A stretch of DNA of 64,000 nt from NCBI GenBank assembly GCA_036645935.1, contig JAVXNE010000008.1:47993-111992 (forward strand). Reading direction: 5' to 3'. The notes beneath the pieces are model-generated. The model was not told the DNA's origin, made no database searches, and was given only the letters and a program-made list of their open reading frames with translations. Each line of letters starts with the position of its first letter. Within the stretch, counting starts at the first letter, position 1. This document shows positions 9,719 to 18,093 of the stretch, piece by piece. Source of the stretch: JAUNBN01 sp036645935. GTDB taxonomy: Bacteria; Bacillota; Clostridia; Oscillospirales; Ruminococcaceae. The translations under genes were made by a program, and so were the position numbers.

Positions 9719-10247
9719 GCGCCGCAATCACTGTTTCGGCGATGCCTTTAGGGCATCTACAACATTGCGAGGCAAACACGAAACAAGCGACAATTGACAT
9801 CGCCAGAGACAACCAAAACCAGACCAGATCGCACTACCTTGTTTTGCTAAAGCTGTCGCAGCAATTTAAAAGCGCCGCAATCACTGTTTCGGCGATGCCT
9901 TTAGGGCATCTAAAATATTGCGAGGCAAACACGAAACAAGCGACAATTGACATCGCCGGGGACAACCAAAACCAAACCAGATCGCACTACCTTGTTTTGC
10001 TAAAGCTGTCGCAGCAATTTAAAAGCGCCGCAATCACTGTTTCGGCGATGCCTTTAGGGCATCTAAAACATTGCGAGGCAAACACGAAACAAGCGACAAT
10101 TGACATCGCCAGAGACAACCAAAACCAGACCAGATCGCACTACCTTGTTTTGCTAAAGCTGTCGCAGCAATTTAAAAGCGCCGCAATCACTGTTTCGGCG
10201 ATGCCTTTAGGGCATCTAAAATATTGCGAGGCAAACACGAAACAAGC
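9719..10247. repeat. 153-bp tandem repeat, about 3.5 copies
   Basis: Direct repeats start at 9719, 9872, 10025 and 10178 with an exact period of 153 bases; the fourth copy stops after 70 bases. Each copy contains the short inverted repeat GATGCC-TTTAG-GGCATC. Copies 1 and 3 share one set of variants and copies 2 and 4 another (for example ACATTGC versus ATATTGC), suggesting duplication of a 306-bp dimer. Since 153 is divisible by three, an open frame of 188 codons runs through on the plus strand, but it has no ribosome binding site and no recognisable protein character. The array lies between helicase and pepT. Confidence 0.9.
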
Positions 10248-10316
10248 ACTTCATATCGCTTAAAGCAACCCACAAAGCCAATCTTTCACCTTTCACGCTG
10301 CGAGCACAACAAAAGA

Positions 10317-10340
10317 GCGCCGTCTTAATTTAGACGGCGC
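10317..10340 (-). terminator. Intrinsic terminator of the helicase gene
   Basis: A 9-bp GC-rich perfect stem (10317-10325 with 10332-10340), 6-base loop, followed on the minus strand by TCTTTT. It begins 13 bases after the helicase stop. Confidence 0.8.
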
Positions 10341-10353
10341 TTCGCTAATTAAA

Positions 10354-11652
10354 TTATTTGTTGCGCGTGTTGCTCGAGCCCTTGGGTGTGCCAAAGCTTC
10401 TTCTTGCGCTATCCGAACGTCCTCGAGGACCGCTGGCACTCTGGCGCGGCCTCGGCGAATCCGAGAAACGCGAATTTTGCGTCTTCCATTGCGAACCTCT
10501 CTGCTGCGTGGGCTTTTCGGTTTTGTAGAGCACCTTCATCGGAAAATCCGAGGGCTTTTCCGCGATCTTCTGACCTGTCAATTTCTCAATATCCTTGAGA
10601 TAATCGAGCTCGTCATAGCAGCAGAAGCTGACTGCATCGCCGCCGAGACCTGCTCTTCCGGTTCTTCCGATACGATGTATATACAGTTCCGGTTCGTTCG
10701 GAAGGTCGTAGTTAAAGACATGTGACAGCTCAGGCACATCGATGCCACGCGCTGCGATATCTGTTGCAACGAGCACCTTGAGTCTCTCGCTTTTAAACTT
10801 TGCAAGTGCACTCTGCCTTGCGGTCTGGCTCTTGTTTCCGTGTATTGCCATCGCGTCGATTCCCGCTGTGGCAAGTTCCTTGACCACTCTGTCTGCCCCG
10901 TGCTTGGTGCGCGTGAAAACAAGCGCATTTTTAACACCGCCGTGTTTTATCAGCTCGGCGAGCAGATGTCTCTTGTTGGCCTTGTCTACAAAATATATGC
11001 ACTGGTTGATAGCGTCCACCGTGCTCGTCACGGGATCGACCTTGACGGTGACAGGATCGCGCAAAATGGTCTGGGCCAACTGCTCGATCTCGCGCGGCAT
11101 AGTCGCGCTAAAAAGCAGTGTCTGCCTCTCCTCAGGCAGCGCGCGCAGCACCCTTTTAACATCGTTAAAGAAGCCCATGTCAAGCATTCTGTCCGCTTCG
11201 TCCAACACGAACACCTCAAGCTCTCCGAGTTTGATATATCCCTGATTCATCAGGTCGTTGAGACGTCCCGGAGTGGCGACGAGAATATCGACACCGCGCC
11301 GCAGTGCCTCAACCTGTGGATTTTGGCCAACCCCGCCGAAAACAACGGTGGATTTGAGTCGAAGGTTAGCTCCGTAGCTCCTGAAGCTCTCGTATATCTG
11401 GAGCGCAAGCTCGCGTGTCGGGGTGAGCACGAGCGCGCGAATTCCACGCTTTTTACTCTCTGAGAGATTTTGCAGTATTGGCAGTGCAAAAGCCGCCGTC
11501 TTGCCTGTTCCTGTCTGTGCACAGCCGATGAGGTCTCGCTTTTCGAGCAGCACGGGTATCGCCTGTGATTGGATGGGCGACGGTTCTGAATAGCCCTGCT
11601 TTTCAACCGCTTTCAACAGCGGCTCGATCAAATTAAGTTCTCTAAATGTCAT
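10354..11652 (-). CDS. DEAD-box ATP-dependent RNA helicase (RhlE/CshA type)
   Basis: A 432-residue RNA helicase for mRNA turnover, ribosome assembly or cold adaptation. All DEAD-box motifs are present: Q motif (GYSEPSPIQSQAIP), motif I AQTGTGKT, Ia PTRELA, Ib TPGR, II DEAD (VLDEADRMLD), III SAT, IV LVFTRTK, V ATDIAARGIDVP and VI HRIGRTGR. The C-terminal tail (about residues 375-432) is basic and low-complexity, rich in Arg, Ser and Gly, as in RhlE-like and CshA-like enzymes, and probably binds RNA. The ATG at 11652 follows AAGGAATAAAGG. It is monocistronic, with a strong terminator directly downstream. Confidence 0.95.
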   Translation of the reverse strand: MTFRELNLIEPLLKAVEKQGYSEPSPIQSQAIPVLLEKRDLIGCAQTGTGKTAAFALPILQNLSESKKRGIRALVLTPTRELALQIYESFRSYGANLRLKSTVVFGGVGQNPQVEALRRGVDILVATPGRLNDLMNQGYIKLGELEVFVLDEADRMLDMGFFNDVKRVLRALPEERQTLLFSATMPREIEQLAQTILRDPVTVKVDPVTSTVDAINQCIYFVDKANKRHLLAELIKHGGVKNALVFTRTKHGADRVVKELATAGIDAMAIHGNKSQTARQSALAKFKSERLKVLVATDIAARGIDVPELSHVFNYDLPNEPELYIHRIGRTGRAGLGGDAVSFCCYDELDYLKDIEKLTGQKIAEKPSDFPMKVLYKTEKPTQQRGSQWKTQNSRFSDSPRPRQSASGPRGRSDSARRSFGTPKGSSNTRNK

Positions 11653-11981
11653 CCTTTATTCCTTTTCATGGAAATTCATAAAAAATAAAACCCGCCAGAA
11701 AGACAAAAGCCTTTCGAACGGGGATTGCCGATATCTCTTATCTTTTCGTATTATATCACATCGCACAAAAAACAGCAAACTAATTTGGCATAAAGACGGC
11801 TTGCCGCCGCGTTTTCTCAAAACTTGCCTGCTTTTTCAGACAGCAAAGGCACAGAAGAACTCGCAGCCGCCTGCACGCCGCGCTTCTCTGTGCCTTGGCA
11901 TCATTCAAATTCTTGATTTCCGAGTTGTAATCGCGGAAGTCTCCTCGCTGGGCTATGACCTTCAATAAAGCACAGCCAGCG
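11653..11981. other. Intergenic region with structured elements
   Basis: About 330 bases between the SCP2-like gene and the helicase, both on the minus strand. It holds the hairpin at 11846-11896 and a weaker terminator-like stem near 11793-11812 (GGCGGC/GCCGTC on the minus strand followed by TTTAT). No gene is supported. Confidence 0.45.
11846..11896 (-). terminator. Hairpin downstream of the SCP2/transketolase operon
   Basis: Perfect 10-bp arms (AAGGCACAGA at 11846-11855 with its complement at 11887-11896) enclose a 31-base GC-rich loop. It lies about 85 bases after the operon's last stop codon. The trailing T-run is weak, so it may be a 3' stabilising structure rather than a classic terminator. 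Confidence 0.45.
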
Positions 11982-12818
11982 CTATTTCCAGTCAAGATAG
12001 AGACCCTTGGCATAGTCTCCGACTGTGAATAAAAACTCTCCGATTATGCTGGCGAACTCCGGCGCACCTTCAACAGTCAGATATCTGCTCGCCATATAGT
12101 CAATCATGTCACCCTTGCCCATCAAAATGTCGAGCGCGTGCTCGGGCGAATCGAAGCGTAGCGTCAAAAACGGCTTGCAACGCGGAAATTCGCCTCGCCC
12201 TGCCTTTGAGTTGCCCTCCTTGACACGCAGATAGCTATTGAGCTCAGGGTATCCGGTGACCGCAAATGCATAGGCGCGGTCTGGGGATTTGAGCGCCCAC
12301 TCGTGGATTTTGACGTGTCCTGCCTTGTTGAGCTGGCTTATTCCGTTAGGTAGCAGATAGAAATAGAGTTTGACAAGCAGCTCGCGATCCTCTGCCTTTG
12401 CCGGGGCGTCGCTCGCTTGCAGCAATCCGGCCATTGCGAGCAGGGATTGCAGCAGCGATATGAATGTTCCGAGATGTGTCAGCGCGCCCTTCATTTTGGG
12501 CAGCGGCATTCCCTTCCCCGAAAAGAACAAGATGAACTTCATCAGATCAGGAAATTCCAGCTCGATATCGGGCGAGGGATGGCACTCGGACACGTGAACG
12601 GAGAACTTCCCATTATCGACGACAAAATGGGTGGCGAACTTTCCTTTCGGTGCGCCGTCGTAGCGCGCCGAAACCTGGAACACGAAGCTCTTTCCCTCAA
12701 ATTTTTTTGCAAGCTCAGGGCGGCTTTCGACAATTACCCGCAGCAGCGGAAGCGCCGAATTGAAGAATATCCGCGCCGCAAAAAGATCGTTTTGCGTTAT
12801 TTCAACTTGTTGCGCCAT
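11982..12818 (-). CDS. SCP2-like (sterol-carrier-fold) protein, two tandem halves
   Basis: A 278-residue soluble protein of no certain function. Two successive halves each look like an SCP2 lipid-binding domain: about residues 20-125 (phased charged strands, then PDIELEFPDLMKFILFFSGK) and about residues 150-275 (FDSPEHALDILMGKGDMIDYM, then LTVEGAPEFASIIGEF), where the G-x-(I/L)-x-V-x-G pattern closes the fold. The assignment is by pattern only and not certain. ATG at 12818 has GAGGTG, formed by the end of the transketolase gene, so the two are translationally coupled (2 bases apart). It is the last gene of the operon 16808-11982 and a distant relative of the first. A carrier for a hydrophobic intermediate is possible. 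Confidence 0.6.
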   Translation of the reverse strand: MAQQVEITQNDLFAARIFFNSALPLLRVIVESRPELAKKFEGKSFVFQVSARYDGAPKGKFATHFVVDNGKFSVHVSECHPSPDIELEFPDLMKFILFFSGKGMPLPKMKGALTHLGTFISLLQSLLAMAGLLQASDAPAKAEDRELLVKLYFYLLPNGISQLNKAGHVKIHEWALKSPDRAYAFAVTGYPELNSYLRVKEGNSKAGRGEFPRCKPFLTLRFDSPEHALDILMGKGDMIDYMASRYLTVEGAPEFASIIGEFLFTVGDYAKGLYLDWK

Positions 12819-12820
12819 AG

Positions 12821-13891
12821 CTACACCTCGTCGGTCCAATCGATGTCGACCTCGAAATCGCGGTCGTCGAGCTTGAGCGCCTTTTGAACCTTGCCGTCGG
12901 CCGCGATCTCGACGACCTTGGAGCGCTTCATCATATCCAGCGTCTCTTTGACGATGTTCTCCGCATCTATGCCGTTTATGCTCATGAGATCCTCGTGAAA
13001 CCCGAGCTCGCTGAAGCGATCATTAAGACCGAGCTTGCGAAAAGCACACGCCTTGCCGTTTTCCAACACAACCTCACCAACCGCCGTGCCCAGCCCGCCG
13101 ATGACAGTGTGGTCCTCAACCGTTATAATGCGGCGGGTGTCGTCCACCGCCTTAAGGATGATCTCGCTGTCGATTGGCTTAATGGTGTGCAGATTGATAA
13201 CTCTCGCGTTGATCTTGTAATCTGCCTCGAGTATTCTTGCGGCCTGAACCGCCTGAAACACACACGAGCCGTTGGCGATTATCGTTATGTCGTCTCCGTC
13301 GTTCATCAGAACGCCCTTGCCGAACTCGAAGCCATAATCCTCTGATTTGTAAAGCACCTGATCAAATCCACGGTTTATCCTGATGTACACAGGCCCATCG
13401 ATCTCATAGGCCGCGCGGATGGCGTTGGCCGTCTCATAGCCGTCGGCGGGGACAATCACCTTGAGGTTGGCGAGCGATCGGACTATCGCGATGTCCTCGA
13501 TCGCGTGATGGGTCGAGCCAGCCTGCCCGAACGACGTGCCGCTGTGTGTTCCGATTATCTTCACATTGGCACGTTGATAGCAGATGTCGGTGTGCAGTTG
13601 GTCGGTGGCGCGCATGCTCGCGAACACCGAAAAGGTGCTGGCGAACGGGATTAGCCCGCTTTTCGCCATGCCGGCCGCAATTCCAAAGAGGTTTTGCTCC
13701 GCGATCCCGACGTTGAAAAATCTGTCGGGGAATTTTTGCTGAAAATCTCCTATTTTGGTGCTCTTGGCAAGATCTGCGGTGAGCGCGACGACTCGCTTGT
13801 CCTTTTCACCGAGCTCAACGAGGGTTTTGCCATATATCTCGGCCGTCGCCATCTTGGTACTCTCGACCGCGGTATAGTTCATGCCGCCCAT
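12821..13891 (-). CDS. Transketolase, C-terminal (pyrimidine-binding) subunit
   Basis: A 356-residue subunit with the transketolase pyrimidine-binding domain (about residues 10-180; the ThDP-activating Glu is in VGIAEQNLFGIAAGMA) and the C-terminal domain (about 210-325). Together with the neighbouring N-terminal subunit it forms a split transketolase that moves two-carbon ketol units between sugars. Split forms often belong to specialised pathways rather than the main pentose phosphate route. The protein carries a C-terminal extension of about 30 charged residues. AAGGAGG precedes the start, which overlaps the N-subunit stop by one base (TAATG). The partner aminotransferase upstream hints at an amino-sugar or amino-polyol product or substrate. 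Confidence 0.9.
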   Translation of the reverse strand: MGGMNYTAVESTKMATAEIYGKTLVELGEKDKRVVALTADLAKSTKIGDFQQKFPDRFFNVGIAEQNLFGIAAGMAKSGLIPFASTFSVFASMRATDQLHTDICYQRANVKIIGTHSGTSFGQAGSTHHAIEDIAIVRSLANLKVIVPADGYETANAIRAAYEIDGPVYIRINRGFDQVLYKSEDYGFEFGKGVLMNDGDDITIIANGSCVFQAVQAARILEADYKINARVINLHTIKPIDSEIILKAVDDTRRIITVEDHTVIGGLGTAVGEVVLENGKACAFRKLGLNDRFSELGFHEDLMSINGIDAENIVKETLDMMKRSKVVEIAADGKVQKALKLDDRDFEVDIDWTDEV

Positions 13892-14760
13892 TATTCTGCC
13901 TCCTTTTCAACGCGCTCGAGGCGCTTCTCTTCATATTCAAGCAAATCCTGTTTGCCCTTGGCGTATTTATCTGTGTCCATCGCGCCATAATGCCATTTGT
14001 AATCACCTGCCATGAAACTGATTCCCTCACCTTTGATTGTGTCAAGGATGATGCAAACGGGTTTTTCCCTCGCTGCGAGCGCGCGGTCTATTGCGTCGCT
14101 CATCTCGCGCATATGATGACCGTTTACCTCAATGACCTCAAAGCCGAACGCACGCCATTTATCGGCAAACGGCTCAAGCTTCATGACATCTTCGGTCATT
14201 CCGTCAATCATCGCTTTATTTCTGTCAACCACAGTGATGAGACTAGTGACGTTGAAGTTTGCGGTCGCCATCGCCGCCTCCCAGACACTGCCTTCGTCGC
14301 ACTCTCCGTCCCCGAGCACGAGCCACGTCTTGTAATCTTTCCCGAGCACTCTTCCCGCGAGAGCCATGCCGAGCGCAATCGGGCTGCCGTGGCCGAGAGA
14401 TCCTGTTGACGCGTCAAGGCCGTGGACTTTATTGCAATCAAGGTGGATCCCGAGCTTGCTCTGTGTGAGGTTAAACGTCTTGAGATCCTCCTTATCGATA
14501 AGTCCGAGCATCGAAAAGAGCGACGCCAACAGCACACCGATATGCCCCTTACTGACGACGCATCGATCACGGTCGGGGTCGTCATAATTTTGGGGATCGA
14601 AGCGCAGATACTTGAAATAGAGCAGCGTCATAAAATCGGCGGCGCTGTAGCTTCCGCCCATGTGCGCACTGCCTGCCCAGTTGCAGGTGTCGAGAGTGAG
14701 GCCGCGGAGCTCGGACGCTTTTTTCTCGAGCTGCTTCCACTCCTGTTTCGTCAAAGCCAT
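13891..14760 (-). CDS. Transketolase, N-terminal (ThDP-binding) subunit
   Basis: A 289-residue subunit containing the ThDP/Mg-binding fold. Seen are NWAGSAHMGGSYSAAD (His for substrate and cofactor phosphate contact, about residue 33), GSLGHGSPIALGMA (about 117), and the ThDP motif GDGECDEGSVWEA followed by the Asn-containing VDRNKAMIDG (about 150-185). It needs the adjacent C-terminal subunit to be active. The ATG at 14760 has GGAGG at proper distance, and the gene starts 14 bases after the aminotransferase stop. It is the third gene of the SCP2/aminotransferase/transketolase operon. Confidence 0.92.
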   Translation of the reverse strand: MALTKQEWKQLEKKASELRGLTLDTCNWAGSAHMGGSYSAADFMTLLYFKYLRFDPQNYDDPDRDRCVVSKGHIGVLLASLFSMLGLIDKEDLKTFNLTQSKLGIHLDCNKVHGLDASTGSLGHGSPIALGMALAGRVLGKDYKTWLVLGDGECDEGSVWEAAMATANFNVTSLITVVDRNKAMIDGMTEDVMKLEPFADKWRAFGFEVIEVNGHHMREMSDAIDRALAAREKPVCIILDTIKGEGISFMAGDYKWHYGAMDTDKYAKGKQDLLEYEEKRLERVEKEAE

Positions 14761-14774
14761 TTTTCGTTCCTCCG

Positions 14775-16040
14775 TTATCTGTTCCAGTTAATTTCAGGAT
14801 GATTGTGGACAAGCGTCTTGAACGCCTCATCGGCTATCTCGTGGGTGAGCTTTATATCCTCGTCGGTCATCGAAAGGCATGTGAAGTGGTTGTGGTGGTT
14901 GGTCATGAACACGCCGTGCTTGACAAGTTCCGCAACCCACTCCTGATGAAGCAGCAGCGAGGTGTCGTTTGCAATGCGAAGATAGAACAGGCTCGGCTCT
15001 CCGGATATGTGCAGATCAACGCCGTTTTCTGCCGCCGATTTCGCAAGTCCCGCACAGATCTTTTCACCCAGCTCGCGGTGTTTTTTGTCACCGCCGAGCT
15101 TTTTCATCTTGTTGATACAGGCGATTCCGGCTGCGAATGGAACCGCACTCATCCAATAGCTTCCGGTGTATGTCACCCCCGCAACCGCACCTTTTAGCGA
15201 ATCCTTGCCGCACAGGCAGGAGACGTTCCATCCGTTTGCAATTGCCTTGCAAAAACAGATGAGATCTGCATCAAAACCGTAGTGGTGATCGCTACCCGCC
15301 ACATCGAGGCGAAATCCGCAGCGCACGTCGTCTATTATCAGCACGATTCCGTTGTCGGTGCAAAGCTTGCGCACCGCCTGCCAGTACCCTTCAGCAGGAA
15401 GCTCGTTGTCTATGAAGTTTCCGTGCATATAGGGGGTCGATATAAAACACGCTATCTCGCCCTTGTTCTGCTCTATGACGCGCTTGAGATCGTCGATATC
15501 GTTCCATTTCACGAGCAAATTGTTCTCGACCTCGGCGGGCAGAACCCATCCCGCGTCGGCACGCTGCGTCCACTGCGCAACTCCGTGGTAATAGTTCTCG
15601 ACAAGCACTATCTTCTTGCGTCCGGTTGCGGCGCGCGCCGTCAGCATCGCGAGCGTTGTGACGTCGCCGCCGTTTTTCGCGAAGAAGGCCCAGTCCGCGC
15701 TCGCGACGGTGTCCACCATAAGCTCTGCAAGCTCGACCATCTTGACCTGAGGCATCGTCGTGCAGTTGCCGAGCTTCATCTGCTCTGCCGCAGCGGCATC
15801 GACATCCTCGTCGCAATAACCGAGCACGTTTGGCCCGTAAGCGCACATAAAGTCGATGTACTTGTTGCCGTCGAGATCCCAGAAATAGTTGCCCTTGCCC
15901 CGCTCGCAAAATTTCGGATATGCCGAAATTGGGATAAAGCAGCCCTCTGCGGGGCCGAGATGTCCGTATACACCCGCCGGGATCACCTTTGACGCGCGAG
16001 CGAGCATCTCATCGCTCTTTTTGTATGTATTAATTTTCAT
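14775..16040 (-). CDS. Class III aminotransferase (glutamate-1-semialdehyde aminomutase-like)
   Basis: A 421-residue PLP enzyme of fold type I, class III. Visible are the N-terminal substrate loop (PAGVYGHLGP), the glycine turn AKNGGDVTTLAML that binds the PLP phosphate (about residue 125), the ring-stacking Asp in LIIDDVRCGF (about 235), and the Schiff-base Lys in CFCKAIANGW (about 264). It resembles GSA aminomutase and sugar aminotransferases more than GABA or ornithine transaminases. No other haem-biosynthesis genes are near, so haem synthesis is unlikely. With the split transketolase 14 bases downstream it probably interconverts a keto or aldehyde group of a sugar-derived compound. AAAGGAG precedes the ATG. 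Confidence 0.85.
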   Translation of the reverse strand: MKINTYKKSDEMLARASKVIPAGVYGHLGPAEGCFIPISAYPKFCERGKGNYFWDLDGNKYIDFMCAYGPNVLGYCDEDVDAAAAEQMKLGNCTTMPQVKMVELAELMVDTVASADWAFFAKNGGDVTTLAMLTARAATGRKKIVLVENYYHGVAQWTQRADAGWVLPAEVENNLLVKWNDIDDLKRVIEQNKGEIACFISTPYMHGNFIDNELPAEGYWQAVRKLCTDNGIVLIIDDVRCGFRLDVAGSDHHYGFDADLICFCKAIANGWNVSCLCGKDSLKGAVAGVTYTGSYWMSAVPFAAGIACINKMKKLGGDKKHRELGEKICAGLAKSAAENGVDLHISGEPSLFYLRIANDTSLLLHQEWVAELVKHGVFMTNHHNHFTCLSMTDEDIKLTHEIADEAFKTLVHNHPEINWNR

Positions 16041-16052
16041 TTCACTGCTCCT

Positions 16053-16808
16053 TTAACCCAGATAGGTCGCGACGCGCGACAGTATCTTATTGAGGTTATC
16101 AATCATCGGGATAAAACCTTTCATCTCGATGTCGCCGGCCGCGAGCGCGCTCATCGCTTCAACCGTGCCCTCGAACAGCCCACGCGCGACCTCGTAATTT
16201 CTGAAAATCATAAATGAACGCGGGTTTTCAGCCTTGCGGCAATAGGTGGTGAGCTTTCCGCTCATTGCGACGATTTCAGCACACGGCCCCCCGCCTATCT
16301 CAAGCGAGATCGATCCGTCGGGTATTTTGGATGCGCTTATCCCGCCAAACTTGTCGTAGTTGCCGATGGCGCTCATTGCGTTTGCGACAAGATAGAACAT
16401 CATCGTCGTGCTCTTTTCGTAAAAGGCGAGATTTTCAAGCTTTTCGGGCGGAGCTTGCAGGTATGCCGAAAGCAAACCGGTAAGCTCGGTGAAATCCTTG
16501 AGCAGGAACGAGAGCCTCGTGAATCCGCCGTATGGCAGCGGGTTTTTTTTGCCGTCCACCATGAGGTTGAAATCTTGCGGAGATCCTAGCTTGAGTTTGA
16601 TGTTGCCTCCCAGCCCCTCACGCAACTCGCACTTCCCGTCTGCAAATGCCAGAGTGGCCTGTGGCCCGTCCGATATGTTGAATGATATCGAGACTGGTTT
16701 CTCCGGACTTGCGAGCTTTTTCGCACGTTCGTCAAGTTTGCAGAGGTTTTCGATGTCTTTCAAAACCGCGAACATGTTGACGTAGGCCAATGTGGTCGTG
16801 TCTTTCAA
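16053..16808 (-). CDS. SCP2-like protein, first gene of the transketolase/aminotransferase operon
   Basis: A 251-residue soluble protein, distantly similar to the last gene of the operon. Two halves with SCP2-like endings are visible: a first ending near ITLKLG-type strands and LPYGGFTRLSFLLKDF, and a second ending FEGTVEAMSALAAGDIEMKG and an amphipathic helix (IDNLNKILSRVATYL). The start is read as TTG at 16808 because AAAGGAGG lies 7 bases upstream; the longer ATG frame from 16859 begins inside the leader palindrome. The gene ends 12 bases before the aminotransferase start. Ligand binding is inferred from the fold pattern; no catalytic motif is apparent. Confidence 0.6.
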   Translation of the reverse strand: MKDTTTLAYVNMFAVLKDIENLCKLDERAKKLASPEKPVSISFNISDGPQATLAFADGKCELREGLGGNIKLKLGSPQDFNLMVDGKKNPLPYGGFTRLSFLLKDFTELTGLLSAYLQAPPEKLENLAFYEKSTTMMFYLVANAMSAIGNYDKFGGISASKIPDGSISLEIGGGPCAEIVAMSGKLTTYCRKAENPRSFMIFRNYEVARGLFEGTVEAMSALAAGDIEMKGFIPMIDNLNKILSRVATYLG

Positions 16809-16833
16809 TGTGCATCCTCCTTTGTCCGTCTGC

Positions 16834-16866
16834 GGCCAATGTGACAGTGTTACTGCCACATTGGCC
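16834..16866. promoter_or_regulatory. 33-nt palindrome in the leader of the transketolase operon
   Basis: Arms of 15 bases with one mismatch (GGCCAATGTGACAGT at 16834-16848 and its near complement at 16852-16866) around a 3-base loop. It lies between the predicted start of transcription (about 16901) and the ribosome binding site, without a T-run, so it is either a repressor operator or a leader RNA hairpin. Confidence 0.6.
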
Positions 16867-16907
16867 TAAAAAAACAGAAAATTATTTGAGAAATTTTTCT
16901 TGCTTTA

Positions 16908-16936
16908 ATCGTATTTCATTTGGCCACGCAATTCAA
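16908..16936 (-). promoter_or_regulatory. Promoter of the SCP2/aminotransferase/transketolase operon
   Basis: On the minus strand TTGAAT (16931-16936) and TACGAT (16908-16913) are separated by 17 bases, about 100 bases upstream of the TTG start. Confidence 0.5.
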
Positions 16937-17344
16937 TTGAAATTAATTACAATTTATAGTGCTGCTTTTATGACTTAATCACTACAAAATGCTCTCGTCA
17001 ACCAAAACCACGTGATATATAAGTCGGACCGGCAGTTTTCTGAGGTTTGTCCATCTTTGCAGAGCCAACGGCAACTTTATTTTCAAGCTGCTGCTGTTGA
17101 AATTCCAAAAAATGCCGCCGCCGCAAACTTCCCACCCAATCGCTCTGTGAGATCATGAAATTGCACTCCTGTGTTGAATGCCAATTTGCCCTTACTAAAT
17201 TTCAAACTCAATGCCGGTATATTTGATCGTGGAGAAAGATTTTTTTAATAAATGAGGTGATTTTCACAGGCAAAACGCCGACACAAAAAAATTCTACTGC
17301 GTTTGTTCGTAAACGAGGTGTGACACCTTAACTACCCCGTCAGC
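16937..17344. other. Divergent intergenic region before the TetR gene
   Basis: No gene is visible. It contains a 13-base palindrome AGGTGTGACACCT at 17316-17328 and AT-rich stretches; the two operator-like elements on either side are annotated separately. Confidence 0.45.
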
Positions 17345-17360
17345 CATTCTGCGCAGAATG
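17345..17360. promoter_or_regulatory. Perfect 16-bp palindrome upstream of the TetR promoter
   Basis: CATTCTGCGCAGAATG is fully self-complementary and sits 20 bases upstream of the -35 box of the TetR gene. It has the size and symmetry of a TetR-family operator and is a candidate autoregulatory site. Confidence 0.5.
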
Positions 17361-17380
17361 CAGCGTTGCCCTCTTTAAAA

Positions 17381-17409
17381 TTGAATATTCGTTTTGATAA
17401 TGCTACACT
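17381..17409 (+). promoter_or_regulatory. Promoter of the TetR gene
   Basis: TTGAAT at 17381-17386, a 17-base spacer and TACACT at 17404-17409, 40 bases upstream of the start codon. Confidence 0.55.
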
Positions 17410-17449
17410 CAAAACAGCGAGCACAAATAACAAGACAAGGGGCGGCAAA

Positions 17450-18082
17450 ATGTTTCGTGACGAGCGGCGGGAGCTTTGCAAACAGAGAATCATCGAGACG
17501 GCTTTCGCGGCCTTCTTGGAAAACGGCATAGAGATGACAAACATCACATCAATAGCGCAAAACTCAAAGGTTCCCGAGCGCTCTCTCTACCGATACTTCA
17601 CGACAAAGGAAGAACTTGTGACCCAAACATATTACTGGTATTGGGGCATGCTGTCCGACCGCATAAAAGGAGCTCTCTCAACGACCGAATTCGAGCAAAA
17701 AAACGGACTCGCTCAGGTCGATTTTATTCTGCGCTTGCTGGCGGACACACTCTTTTTCGACCCTCGGGTGATGGTGCTCGCACAAGAGGTTGATCTGTTT
17801 TTAATGAAAGATAAAAGCAGCCGTTACACCGCGCTGCATGAAGACGACTATGCGGTTTTTCTCGTACCGATCTCGGCGTCGCTCTCCCGGGGAGTCGCAG
17901 ACGGATCGATCAGGCGAGATATAGATATAGAAAATGCCTACCACACCGCGTCGAGCGGTCTGTTCGGCATCATGCAGGAACTCGCGTTTCAAAACCCCGA
18001 CCGCAGCCTCATAGAATCCGACGCAATCGAGCAGATAAACACCTATTGTCTTATGGTGGGCAAATACCTCCGCGCCGAGTGA
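17450..18082 (+). CDS. TetR/AcrR-family transcriptional regulator
   Basis: A 210-residue one-component repressor. The N-terminal helix-turn-helix is clear: KQRIIETAFAAFLENGIE, then TNITSIAQNSKVPERSLYRY and FTTKEELV, followed by an all-helical ligand-binding domain (about residues 70-205) that is not recognisable by family. The ATG at 17450 has AAGGGG 7 bases upstream; the in-frame ATG at 17366 would extend through the promoter. It is divergent from the SCP2/transketolase operon and most likely controls it and itself. It converges with the response regulator gene (11 bases between stops). Confidence 0.9.
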   Translation: MFRDERRELCKQRIIETAFAAFLENGIEMTNITSIAQNSKVPERSLYRYFTTKEELVTQTYYWYWGMLSDRIKGALSTTEFEQKNGLAQVDFILRLLADTLFFDPRVMVLAQEVDLFLMKDKSSRYTALHEDDYAVFLVPISASLSRGVADGSIRRDIDIENAYHTASSGLFGIMQELAFQNPDRSLIESDAIEQINTYCLMVGKYLRAE

Positions 18083-18093
18083 AATGGGTCTAA

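Noticed and set aside
9697..10263. 188-codon plus-strand open frame through the 153-bp repeats
   Set aside because: No ribosome binding site, low-complexity composition, and the frame is open mainly because the repeat period is divisible by three. Reported as a repeat instead.
11780..12013. 77-codon minus-strand open frame after the SCP2-like gene
   Set aside because: It overlaps the real gene end in another frame and covers hairpins; Cys-rich composition looks like a shadow.
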